Source of the DNA: Nocardiopsis sp. NRRL B-16309
GTDB taxonomy: Bacteria > Actinomycetota > Actinomycetes > Streptosporangiales > Streptosporangiaceae
NCBI RefSeq assembly: GCF_001279585.1
Contig: NZ_LGEC01000081.1
Coordinates: forward strand, 1-60,966
DNA: 60,966 nucleotides
Direction: 5' to 3'
Under the pieces are notes generated by a model. It saw only the letters and a list, made by a program, of their open reading frames with translations. It was not told the DNA's origin and made no database searches. A program made the position numbers and the translations under genes. The stretch's first letter is position 1. Each line of letters starts with the position of its first letter. Positions 41,793 to 49,191 of the stretch are shown here, one piece after another.

Positions 41793-42680
41793 CTAGGCGG
41801 TGAGCGATCGCAGGTAGCCAGGGACCGCGTCCGGGTCGAGTGCCTTGGCCAGCAAGCGGTCGAAGCAGTTGCGGTACCGGGCGATCTCCGGCGGCTTCTC
41901 CAGGTACAGCCCGTCCGTGTTCGTCTCCAGGAAGACGAGTGACTGAGCGGCGTCGTAATCGAGGATGGAGAACGGGCCTCCCATCCCAGCATGTAGCCCT
42001 GATGACATGGGGAGTACCTGGATGGTGACTGAGTTGGGCGACTCCGCGAGATCGAGGAGCCGCTCCACCTGAGGGGCGAACAGGTCCGGAGACGCTCTGA
42101 GCATCAAGAGTGCACCCTCGTGGATGACCGCCCACACGTCCGGCGGATCGTCCTGCGTCAGGATCTCCTGCCGTCGCACACGCGCCTCGACGGTCCGCTG
42201 GATGTCAGCAGGATCGCGGATGAGCGTGGCCTGCGCGATGGCTTCGGCGTACTCCGGTGTTTGGAACAGTCCGGGGATGTACTGCGGCTCGAAGAGGCGA
42301 ACGCTTCTCGCACCGGCCTCCAGGGAGGCGTACGCGCCTCCGAGGACATCGTCGTAGCGGTTCCACCACCCGCGTTCGCGTGACTGCCGAGTCAAGGCGA
42401 GTATCGAGTCGCGTTCGCGCTCGTCCGTCACCTCGTACTGGTCGAGCAGGACGCGGATGTCCGTCACCGCCGGTTTCTTCGACCGGCCGGTCTCGATGTT
42501 CGAGATCTTCGTGCTCGACCATTCGAGGGCGTCGGCGGCCTGCTCGATGGTCATGCCCGCGTTGAGTCGCTTCGCCCGCATCTGTGCTGATAGCTGGCGT
42601 CGTGCAACGGACGGGCTGCTCACATCGACCTCCTCAGGTGACCTGCTCGATGCTATCGCCGGTGAGTGAGAAACGGACAT
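41793..42680 (-). CDS. Scr1 family XRE transcriptional regulator (DUF5753)
   Basis: 295 residues. N-terminal helix-turn-helix (about 25-85: RRQLSAQMRAKRLNAGMTIEQAADALEWSSTKISNIETGR) and a C-terminal DUF5753 domain (about 115-290: RLFEPQYIPGLFQTPEYAEA...NSVTIQVLPMSSGLHAGMGGPFSILDY). The start at 42680 has AAGGAG seven bases upstream; the longer frame has none. Together with the DUF397 protein it forms the common actinomycete antitoxin-like regulator pair. It faces the small-gene run that leads to the candidate RiPP locus and is the likely regulator of it. Confidence 0.92.
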   Translation of the reverse strand: MSVSHSPAIASSRSPEEVDVSSPSVARRQLSAQMRAKRLNAGMTIEQAADALEWSSTKISNIETGRSKKPAVTDIRVLLDQYEVTDERERDSILALTRQSRERGWWNRYDDVLGGAYASLEAGARSVRLFEPQYIPGLFQTPEYAEAIAQATLIRDPADIQRTVEARVRRQEILTQDDPPDVWAVIHEGALLMLRASPDLFAPQVERLLDLAESPNSVTIQVLPMSSGLHAGMGGPFSILDYDAAQSLVFLETNTDGLYLEKPPEIARYRNCFDRLLAKALDPDAVPGYLRSLTA

Positions 42681-42748
42681 TTCGCAACTCCTTACTGTGA
42701 TGATGCGAAACACCGTATCGCGACTTAGGACTTGCGATTTAAAAGTTT

Positions 42749-42782
42749 CGAGTGGATGATGAGTGCTGTACTCATCCACTCG
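42749..42782. promoter_or_regulatory. Inverted repeat between divergent Scr1 and small-gene run
   Basis: CGAGTGGAT and GAGT (42749-42764, with a GAT bulge) pair with ACTCATCCACTCG (42770-42782). It lies in an AT-richer patch 40 bases before the small gene at 42823 and could be an operator for the Scr1 protein. Confidence 0.55.
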
Positions 42783-42822
42783 CCGCCTTCATCCAGCGGC
42801 ACCCTGACAGAGGAGTCGCCCT

Positions 42823-43032
42823 GTGCGATACCTGAACCCGTCGGCGCTCGCCGCCGTCCGCTACCTCGCCGAAGAGCGCGTGCGCCGGCGTCGGCCCCGC
42901 CGCGCCGCTCGCGCCCGCTCCTACGCCCCGTGGCCCGTCCCGCGTCCACGCGTGCCCGCGGACCTCATCCCCGCCGCGATCCTGAGCACGATCCTGGAGG
43001 GCCTGCGGCGTCTGGAGGCGAGTACGCGATGA
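42823..43032 (+). CDS. Small basic hypothetical protein
   Basis: 69 residues, about one quarter arginine (RVRRRRPRRAARARS), no known family. GTG start with AGGAG eight bases upstream. Its stop overlaps the next start (ATGA), so it is a true member of the small-gene run. Confidence 0.55.
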   Translation: MRYLNPSALAAVRYLAEERVRRRRPRRAARARSYAPWPVPRPRVPADLIPAAILSTILEGLRRLEASTR

Positions 43033-43304
43033 CCGCCACCGAGTCAGACGCCCGCATCACCGTCGCCGACGTCGACGACCTCCTCGACGCGCTCGCGTCC
43101 GTCTACCACCTGCCCCCGGCCGCGCTCGGCTCCTGGGACGCGCGCCGCGACCTCTTGGCCGCGCGCGCCCAGCACGTCCGAGGCCTCCTCGGCTGCCGCC
43201 GACGTACGGGCGACGACGTCCGCGCCCTCACCGCCCGCATCCGCCGATTGCACACCGAGCCCGACCTAGCCGTGCGGTACGAGACCAGGGAGGCGTCCGA
43301 GTGA
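43029..43304 (+). CDS. Small helical hypothetical protein
   Basis: 91 residues, predicted mostly helical (DVDDLLDALASVYHLPPAALGSWDARRDLLAARAQHVRGLL). No family recognised. ATG overlaps the previous stop and its own stop overlaps the next GTG, so three small genes are translationally chained. Confidence 0.6.
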   Translation: MTATESDARITVADVDDLLDALASVYHLPPAALGSWDARRDLLAARAQHVRGLLGCRRRTGDDVRALTARIRRLHTEPDLAVRYETREASE

Positions 43305-43537
43305 CCGCCGTCTGCGACTTGCACGAACTGGCCACCCTGGCCGAACTGCGCGCCTGGGCCCGCGCCCACGGCACGCGCGTCCGCTACCTCGGTCCGACCC
43401 TGGAGGGCCGCCCGCTCTACGCGGCGACCCGGGGTCCGTCCAGCCGTGTGGTCGTGGACCCGCGTCCGGACCCCCACCCCCGACCGCTGGTCTGGCACTC
43501 ACCGCTGGAACGACTGACCCCCGCCATGACGCCCTGA
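43301..43537 (+). CDS. Small hypothetical protein
   Basis: 78 residues, no family recognised; N-terminal helix (LHELATLAELRAWARAHGTRVRYLG) then a Pro/Arg-rich tail. GTG start in a GTGA overlap with the gene before. A perfect hairpin follows at once. Confidence 0.55.
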   Translation: MTAVCDLHELATLAELRAWARAHGTRVRYLGPTLEGRPLYAATRGPSSRVVVDPRPDPHPRPLVWHSPLERLTPAMTP

Positions 43538-43540
43538 TCC

Positions 43541-43578
43541 GGTGCGGCCCCGCCCCTTGACCCGGTCGGGGCCGCACC
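43541..43578 (+). terminator. Hairpin after the three-gene chain
   Basis: Eleven-base perfect stem GGTGCGGCCCC (43541-43551) with GGGGCCGCACC (43568-43578), starting four bases past the stop. The first of three such hairpins spaced through the candidate RiPP locus. Confidence 0.7.
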
Positions 43579-43599
43579 TCTCACCCCCAGGAGACGAGC

Positions 43600-43743
43600 C
43601 TGCGACGGTGCCACCAGGTGCAGCGGCACACCACGAGCGGACAGCACGACTACATCGCCGACCCGGCCAACCCGAAGTACCCCGACATCCGAACCATGAA
43701 GTGTCGCCACTGCCACGACACCATCACCGTCACCCGCGGGTGA
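43600..43743 (+). CDS. Tiny Cys/His-rich protein
   Basis: Ends IADPANPKYPDIRTMKCRHCHDTITVTRG, with RRCHQ near the start and CRHC later: three or four potential zinc ligands in about 47 residues. The AGGAGA at 43589-43594 points to a CTG start at 43600; a GTG at 43618 is the alternative. It is flanked by hairpins on both sides, so it is expressed as its own unit or by read-through. It may be a small zinc-ribbon partner of the locus. Confidence 0.5.
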   Translation: MRRCHQVQRHTTSGQHDYIADPANPKYPDIRTMKCRHCHDTITVTRG

Positions 43744-43755
43744 GGTGACCAGACC

Positions 43756-43798
43756 CCCGCGCCCGCCGTCCAGGGAGTGCCTCCCCTGCGGGCGCGGG
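43756..43798 (+). terminator. Second hairpin of the locus
   Basis: Eleven-base perfect stem CCCGCGCCCGC (43756-43766) with GCGGGCGCGGG (43788-43798). The loop itself can form GGGAG-TGC-CTCCC. Confidence 0.65.
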
Positions 43799-43856
43799 CA
43801 TGAGGGCGCTGGCCGAGAGAAGCCAGGGCGCCCCACTCCCCTCCCAAGGAGCCCAG

Positions 43857-43979
43857 ATGAACAAACAGATCGAAGCCCTCTTCGCGACCCCCGAGCAACT
43901 GGTGATCCCGGATCAGGCCGAGGAGTACACCAAGGTCGACGGAGACAGCGACTCCCCTCGAAACTACGACGAGATCTGA
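43857..43979 (+). CDS. Candidate RiPP precursor peptide
   Basis: 40 residues. The leader-like first half begins MNKQIEALFATPEQLVIPDQ, followed by AEEYTKVDGDSDSPRNYDEI. It has a very strong AAGGAG six bases before the ATG, unlike the genes around it. The second half is acidic, has a single lysine (K26) and ends in NYDEI. A perfect hairpin follows the stop, before the asparagine-synthetase-like gene: precursor, attenuator, modifying enzyme is the usual RiPP order. It lacks the YxxP leader motif, and a core starting at V27 or G29 has no Asp/Glu at ring positions 7-9, so a standard lasso fold is not expected. Not shown to be modified. Confidence 0.6.
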   Translation: MNKQIEALFATPEQLVIPDQAEEYTKVDGDSDSPRNYDEI

Positions 43980-43984
43980 CCGCC

Positions 43985-44020
43985 GAGGGCGGCCCCACAT
44001 CCAGGGGCCGCCCTCATCTT
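43985..44020 (+). terminator. Attenuator hairpin between precursor and cyclase
   Basis: Twelve-base perfect stem GAGGGCGGCCCC (43985-43996) with GGGGCCGCCCTC (44004-44015), loop ACATCCA, then ATCTT. It starts six bases past the peptide stop and would make the precursor message far more abundant than that of the enzyme. Confidence 0.75.
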
Positions 44021-44037
44021 CGTAGTCGGGATTCCAC

Positions 44038-45639
44038 ATGCTGAGGTTGCAGATCCACCTCCATGACCTGAGAACCCCAGCCCTGTGGCGTCCCGCGCCG
44101 GACGGCCATGGCTGGACATTCGGCGACTCGCACCTGACCCCCTACGCACACCCCTGCCTCGAAACGGGCATGACCGTCACCGAAGACCGTGCGCTTCTGG
44201 TGATCCGCGAACGCGCGCGCGGCTCCACCACCTGGTGCTCAACCTCAGTCGGAGCGGACCACGTCGCACCAGGCGAGTACCAGACGCGATGGGATCAAGC
44301 GCGCACGTGGCCGCTGGGATACGTGCTCGTCGAGCTCACCCGAGGGCAGGTCCAGCTCCACGCGAGCCCATGGGGTGTGGCCCCGGTCCACCTCGCCGCA
44401 TCGGACGGCACGCTGCGCGGCTCCTGGGATGTGCTGACCCTGGCCCCGCACGTGAACCCCCGCCGGTTCGACCCACTGTCGGTAGTTCGGTTCCTGACCT
44501 ACGCCACCCACTACAGCTCAGCCACTCTCCTGGCCGACGTCGCCACCGTCACCGAGCGGGCGACGGCGACCTGGACGGGTGAAGGCGTAGCCATCGCCTA
44601 TCCCGAGCCCGCGGCACACGCACTGCCCCGGACGTTGGTCGAGGATGCCGACCCGGCGGCGGTCTTCGAGACCATCCTCCAGGGCGTCATCGACCGTTGG
44701 GAGTTCAACCCCGCACAGGCAGTGGCCGACGTGTCCGGGGGGATGGACTCCGCGAACGTGGCTATGGCCCTGGCCCAGCTCTACCCGGGCCGTGTCCATA
44801 CCGGCGCCATGCTCCTGGCGGGGACCATGGGGCAACAACAGCGGCGACGGCGCCACGAACTACTCGCCAACGGGTTCGGCCCCGACCACGCCATGCGGAT
44901 GGTGGATCACCTACCGTTCAATCCTCAGGACAGGCGTCGCCGGGGTCGCCCGTTCGACCCCCAGGAAGGCCCCTACGCGGAAGCCCGCGATGTCCTCCTC
45001 ACCGACTACGCCGAGCACGGCAAACGGGTGCTGTTCACCGGGCTGGGCGGAGACGAAGCGATGAAGCTCCGCACCGCCGAACGGGAACGGTTCGGGGTGA
45101 GGGCGGCGGCACCGCTACGTCAGCGTGACGGGGTGCCGGCGTTCCTGGGACCACTCGGTCGGGAGCTGTTCCCTCACCGGTTCGAGGGCGCGGCACCCAT
45201 CGGCCCGACCCTGTGGTCCATCCTGGACTGCTTCGGTGCGTTCTACCCTCAGCACATGCGGCATGGGATCTGGCCGATCAACCCGTTTGCGGCCCCCGAA
45301 GTGGTACGGCTCGCCGAGTCTTTGCCCGCAGAATGGAGACACCGCAAACGGCTGCTCCGGGACCGGCTGACGCGGTGCGGGTTTTCCCGAGAGGTCTCCC
45401 ATCCGGTGATGCCCGAGAACTTCCAGGACATCCTCGACACGGCCATGCGCCGCCACGGAACAGACCATCTACTCGACACACTCGATCGCGGCTCACTCCT
45501 GGTCGATGATGGATACCTCGACGCGGACGAGCTGGCGCACGCGGCCACCGAGTTCAAGACCTCGGGCGAGCGCACCTTCGACGTGTACCGACCACTGATC
45601 CTGGAGACCGGCCTGGCATCCCTCCAGGCCCGACGATGA
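44038..45639 (+). CDS. Asparagine-synthetase-like peptide cyclase (albusnodin/ikarugamycin type)
   Basis: 533 residues. The C-terminal half has the ATP pyrophosphatase loop SGGMDS (233-238) and GLGGDE (335-340), so it can adenylate a carboxylate. The N-terminal half keeps the Ntn-like fold but has no Cys2, so it cannot make ammonia from glutamine; that is the pattern of lasso-peptide cyclases and beta-lactam synthetases. The closest type I recall is the albusnodin/ikarugamycin macrolactam cyclase family. Directly after the 40-residue peptide gene and before a GNAT gene. The likely reaction is amide or lactam formation on the peptide; the bond is unknown. The ribosome site is weak (GGGA), against the strong one of the peptide. 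Confidence 0.82.
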   Translation: MLRLQIHLHDLRTPALWRPAPDGHGWTFGDSHLTPYAHPCLETGMTVTEDRALLVIRERARGSTTWCSTSVGADHVAPGEYQTRWDQARTWPLGYVLVELTRGQVQLHASPWGVAPVHLAASDGTLRGSWDVLTLAPHVNPRRFDPLSVVRFLTYATHYSSATLLADVATVTERATATWTGEGVAIAYPEPAAHALPRTLVEDADPAAVFETILQGVIDRWEFNPAQAVADVSGGMDSANVAMALAQLYPGRVHTGAMLLAGTMGQQQRRRRHELLANGFGPDHAMRMVDHLPFNPQDRRRRGRPFDPQEGPYAEARDVLLTDYAEHGKRVLFTGLGGDEAMKLRTAERERFGVRAAAPLRQRDGVPAFLGPLGRELFPHRFEGAAPIGPTLWSILDCFGAFYPQHMRHGIWPINPFAAPEVVRLAESLPAEWRHRKRLLRDRLTRCGFSREVSHPVMPENFQDILDTAMRRHGTDHLLDTLDRGSLLVDDGYLDADELAHAATEFKTSGERTFDVYRPLILETGLASLQARR

Positions 45640-45647
45640 GGGGCGAC

Positions 45648-46193
45648 ATGCAGATCCGACCGGCCCGAGCGGATGACCATGATGGCGTTGAGGCGATGGT
45701 GGCGCGGCGTGTGGAGTGGATGAGCGACAACGGCCTGGCCTCCAGCCCGGAGATCGCCCAGGCCATGGCCGGGCAGGCAGCGGAGGCCGACACCCCCATG
45801 TGGGTGCTGGTCGACGGCGGCCAGGTGGTGGGGTGTACAACCGCGTACAGCGAATCACCCGAGTGGGGGTTCACTGAGACCGAGCGCGAGATCCCGGCGT
45901 TGTTCCTGGCCTCGACGTGGACCTGGCCGACCGGCCAGCGCCTGGGGTGGGTTCTGGCCCGGTGGGCGCTGGACCACGCCGCACGCACCGGTCGGAAGCA
46001 CGTGCGCCGGGGCACGTTCGCTCCGGCCCTGGTGCGCTACTACACCGAGGTCCAGGGATGGACCGTCGTGCGGGAAGTAGAACGGCGCGCTCGGATGTGC
46101 ACGTTCCTGTCACGCCCGGCAGAGGTGATCTTGGAACCGGCGGGACACGTCCACACCGTGGGGGATCTCGGGGTCGACCTCGACGAGACCTGA
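45648..46193 (+). CDS. GNAT family N-acetyltransferase
   Basis: 181 residues. GNAT features: MQIRPARADDHDGVEAMVARRVEWM at the start, WVLVDGGQVVGCTTAYSES in the core strand and TGQRLGWVLARWALDHAARTGRKHVRRGTFAPALVRYYTEVQGWTVV, the acetyl-CoA loop and last helices. GAGGGG is four bases before the ATG, nine bases after the cyclase gene, so the two are co-translated. In albusnodin clusters a GNAT acetylates a lysine of the peptide; K26 of the candidate precursor is the only lysine outside its leader-like half. Confidence 0.85.
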   Translation: MQIRPARADDHDGVEAMVARRVEWMSDNGLASSPEIAQAMAGQAAEADTPMWVLVDGGQVVGCTTAYSESPEWGFTETEREIPALFLASTWTWPTGQRLGWVLARWALDHAARTGRKHVRRGTFAPALVRYYTEVQGWTVVREVERRARMCTFLSRPAEVILEPAGHVHTVGDLGVDLDET

Positions 46194-46210
46194 CCTGCCA
46201 GAATGGGACG

Positions 46211-46557
46211 ATGCCTGATGATCGGTACCGGCCCGGCATTGCCCAGGTGCCGCCGCCTCGTGCGGGCCTTCCCAGGCAGGCAGTCACCCGAGCGCTTCCG
46301 ATTCCGCGCGTTCATCGAGTTGCAGGTCAGGTCCCTTGGACGCGGCAGCATCCGGGCCACCCTCGAAGGCGGCGACCCCACCCCCTGATAGTCCTCCCCC
46401 GACCCGTCGAGAGGTCATCGAGACCCCCGTCGGCCGCGTCGTCGCCGAAATACTCGACCACATCGAGGGCGACGACGAACTGACGCACGAGGAGCGCGCG
46501 CAGATGGATGCAGCGCCAATGACCACTGGAGCAGGACCCCTGGCGAAGGGCGTCTGA
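46211..46557 (+). pseudogene. Frameshifted small gene
   Basis: Protein-like text is spread over all three forward frames in order: MPDDRYRPGIAQVPPPRAGLP from 46211, then ERFRFRAFIELQVRSLGRGS before a stop at 46386, then TRREVIETPVGRVVAEILDHIEGDDELTHEERAQM up to 46557. Each step is +1. The second occurs at CCCTGA within a C-rich run, a sequence at which +1 slipping is known. Either a decayed gene, a sequencing slip, or programmed frameshifting. It would be the last gene of the RiPP-like unit. Confidence 0.45.
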
Positions 46558-47125
46558 GCATGACCGCCCGACCGTGGGGACCTGACAGGCCGTCCCCGCT
46601 CGTTCCCGTCCGCCCCGGGCGTCGTGGCCCGGGGCGGACACTCCTGGATCGATACATTCGCCCCACCCCGCGAAAAGGGATCGGACGTCATGCCTGGTCA
46701 TTTCCGCATCCCCGCTCAGCGAAGGCGTCTGCGGGGATTGTGCGGCGCCCCGAACACGCCCGAGATGACGGTGTGCGAGACCCGTTCTCCGGCAAGGCAC
46801 GATGTCGCCCGGAAGTGCGCGATGGCCTGCGGTTACCGGGTTTCGGTCACGACATAAGTGGATTAATTTCTTGCGCATTTGGCACGACCAGCCGTGTCGG
46901 ACCTCATCCCCAACTCGGGGTGAAAGTGTAATTGGTCCCGTTTTCTGTCGCCCTGAGATGGGTACCGCCGGGTCAGTTGAAGCGTTCCCTCCACTGATGG
47001 CGAGAAGCGCCCCTAAAGTGGAAAGAACCACCCCAAGGCGGTGCGCCCCGCACCGTTCGACGCCCGGCCGAGACCGGGTCCGTGGAGTCCGCCCCCGGCT
47101 GTGACACGCGAGGAAGGCAACCGCC
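46558..47125. other. Gene-poor stretch before the response regulator
   Basis: About 570 bases with no secure gene. A weak 55-codon frame from ATG 46690 (rich in Cys and Arg) is possible but unsupported. Bases 46855-46935 are unusually AT-rich (GGATTAATTTCTTG) and are the best place for the response-regulator promoter. Confidence 0.4.
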
Positions 47126-47860
47126 GTGAGCCCGCACCCCCCGAGTCCTGTCCCCTTCCCAGCCACGGACGCCCCGGTACCCACCGACATCGCACAGGCC
47201 CGACCGATCCGCGTCCTGGTGGTGGACGACCACGCCCTCTTCCGGCGTGGGCTGGTATCCGTCCTGGACGACGAGGAGGGCATCAGCGTCGTCAGCGAGG
47301 CCGGGGACGGGGAGGAAGCCGTCCGTCTGGCCACCGAGCTGCGGCCCGACGTCGTCCTCATGGACGTGATGATGCCGCACTCCAGCGGGATCGACGCCTG
47401 CCCGCGCATCCGCGAGGCGGTGCCGCACGCCAAGTTCGTCATGCTGACGATGAGCGACGAGGAGTCGGACCTCTTCGACGCCCTCAAGGCGGGTGCGACC
47501 GGCTACCTGCTCAAGGAGATCTCGGTGACCGAGGTCCCCCGGGCGGTGCGCACCATCGCCGAGGGGCAGTCCTTCATCAACTCGGCCATGGCCACCAAGC
47601 TCATCGGCGAGTTCGCCGAGCTGGCCAAGCAGGAGAGCTCACCGCCCAGCCGCCCGGCCATGCCCGAGCTCACCCCGCGGGAGACCGAGGTGCTCAAGCT
47701 GCTCGCCCGGTCGCTGAACAACCGGGAGATCGGCGAGCGCCTGTTCATCACCGAGAACACCGTGAAGAACCACGTGCGCAACATCCTGGAGAAGCTCCAG
47801 GTGCACTCGCGCACCGAGGCCGCCATCTACGCGGTCCGGGCGGAGTACGTCAAGAACTGA
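47126..47860 (+). CDS. NarL/FixJ family response regulator
   Basis: 244 residues. Receiver domain about 27-145 with phospho-acceptor D80 in VVLMDVMMP and the acidic pair DD near 34-35; LuxR-type helix-turn-helix about 180-240 (LTPRETEVLKLLARSLNNREIGERLFITENTVKNHVRNILEKL). GTG start with AGGAAGG upstream. There is no histidine kinase next to it, so it is an orphan here. It resembles broadly conserved actinobacterial regulators of the DevR/LiaR group. Confidence 0.93.
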   Translation: MSPHPPSPVPFPATDAPVPTDIAQARPIRVLVVDDHALFRRGLVSVLDDEEGISVVSEAGDGEEAVRLATELRPDVVLMDVMMPHSSGIDACPRIREAVPHAKFVMLTMSDEESDLFDALKAGATGYLLKEISVTEVPRAVRTIAEGQSFINSAMATKLIGEFAELAKQESSPPSRPAMPELTPRETEVLKLLARSLNNREIGERLFITENTVKNHVRNILEKLQVHSRTEAAIYAVRAEYVKN

Positions 47861-48183
47861 CCGGGGCCCGCTCGCCAAGTCGACCACCGGGCCGAGCCCG
47901 CCAGGCCATCGGGAGACCGCCGACCGCGCTCGGACGGCCGGGGTACCGAGCCCGTGCGCCAGGCCCCGACCCGGCGCGCACCCGGAGCCCGCCAGGCCAC
48001 CGGCCCGCCCCGCGAACCCACCACGTGGACTCCTCCCACCTTCGCCGGTCCCACCCTGTGCGCCCGGGGGATATCTGTGGCCGCGTCCGGCTCCTACCAT
48101 CGGACCGACTCCACACGGGCGGCCCCGCACCCGCCCTCCCCGCACGCGTCCGACACCCTCGGGAACCGGAAGGCGGTCCAGCG
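47861..48183. other. Gene-free stretch
   Basis: About 320 bases with no gene and no clear hairpin. It holds the end of the response-regulator transcript and the promoter of the following hydrolase. Confidence 0.4.
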
Positions 48184-49191
48184 ATGACCACGCCCACCCC
48201 GTCCACGCCGTCCACCCCGTCCACCACGCCCACCCCGTCCACCAAGGCCACCCCGTCCACCACGGCCTGGCGCGACGGCGACGAGTACACCGTTCCCGTC
48301 CGCGGGGGCGACCTCGCCGTCACCCGGTGGGACGGACCCGCGGACCGTCCGTCGCCGCCCCCCGCTCTCCCCCTCCTCCCCCTCCTCCCCGTGCTCGCCG
48401 TCCACGGCATCACCGCCAACGGCCACGCCTTCGCCCGGCTCGCCGCCGAACTCGCCGCCCGCGGCGGTCCGCCGCTCATCGCCCCCGACCTGCGCGCCCG
48501 GGGCCGCTCACCCCTCCCCGGCCCCTACGGGCTGGGCGGACACGTCGACGACCTCGTCGCCGTCCTGGACGCGGCCGGCATCGAGCGCACGGTGCTGGTC
48601 GGCCACTCCATGGGGGCGTTCATCGCCTGCCTGGCCGCCGTCCGCCACCCCGACCGCGTCGCCGGACTCCTCCTGGTCGACGGCGGCCACGGACTCCCCG
48701 TGCCACCGGGAACCGACATCGACGCCGTCCTCGGCCCGGCCATGGCACGCCTGCGGATGACCTTCGAGGGGCCCGACGACTACCGCGCCTTCTGGCGGCG
48801 CCACCCCGCCTTCACCGGCCGCTGGAACACCTGGGTGGACCACTACGTCCTGCGCGACCTCGTCGGCACGCCGCCGAAGACCCGCTCGGCCTGCCACGAG
48901 GAGGCCGTCCGGGTGGACGGCGCCCAGGTCCTCGCCGACCCCGACGCCCTCGGCGCCGTGCACCGCCTGCCCTGCCCCGCACGCCTGCTGTGGACGGCGC
49001 GCGGGCTCATGGACGAGTCACCCGGCCTCTACTCCCCCGAACGCCTCGCCGGGCTCCCCGACGACCTCGTCACCGTGGAACTGCCCGACGACAACCACTA
49101 CAGCCCGCTGTTCTCCTCAACCGCCGCCCTGCTCGCCGAGCAGGTCCACGCCCTGGCCGAGCAGACCGTGCAGGTGCAGCGCGAGCTGTAG
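48184..49191 (+). CDS. Alpha/beta hydrolase
   Basis: 335 residues. Nucleophile in VGHSMGAFIA, oxyanion region AVHGITANGHAFARLA, acid/histidine region near DDNHYSPLFS. The first 30 residues are a Thr/Pro/Ser repeat encoded by tandem ACCCCGTCCACC-like units (about 48190-48270) and are not part of the fold. GGAAGG precedes the ATG. The last 75 bases overlap the 3' end of the convergent PucR gene. The substrate is unknown; proximity to the PHB genes may be coincidental. Confidence 0.88.
   Translation: MTTPTPSTPSTPSTTPTPSTKATPSTTAWRDGDEYTVPVRGGDLAVTRWDGPADRPSPPPALPLLPLLPVLAVHGITANGHAFARLAAELAARGGPPLIAPDLRARGRSPLPGPYGLGGHVDDLVAVLDAAGIERTVLVGHSMGAFIACLAAVRHPDRVAGLLLVDGGHGLPVPPGTDIDAVLGPAMARLRMTFEGPDDYRAFWRRHPAFTGRWNTWVDHYVLRDLVGTPPKTRSACHEEAVRVDGAQVLADPDALGAVHRLPCPARLLWTARGLMDESPGLYSPERLAGLPDDLVTVELPDDNHYSPLFSSTAALLAEQVHALAEQTVQVQREL

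Noticed and set aside
41586..42680. Toxin-antitoxin pair
   Set aside because: DUF397/Scr1 pairs are sometimes labelled toxin-antitoxin-like, but no toxin fold is visible; kept as a regulator pair.
43857..43979. Classic lasso peptide precursor
   Set aside because: No YxxP leader motif, no Asp/Glu at ring position 7, 8 or 9 of a plausible core and no B1/B2 genes, so it is reported only as a RiPP-like candidate.
46624..46857. 77-codon Cys/Arg-rich frame
   Set aside because: A ribosome site is possible but there is no homology signal or coding bias; mentioned only within the intergenic entry.
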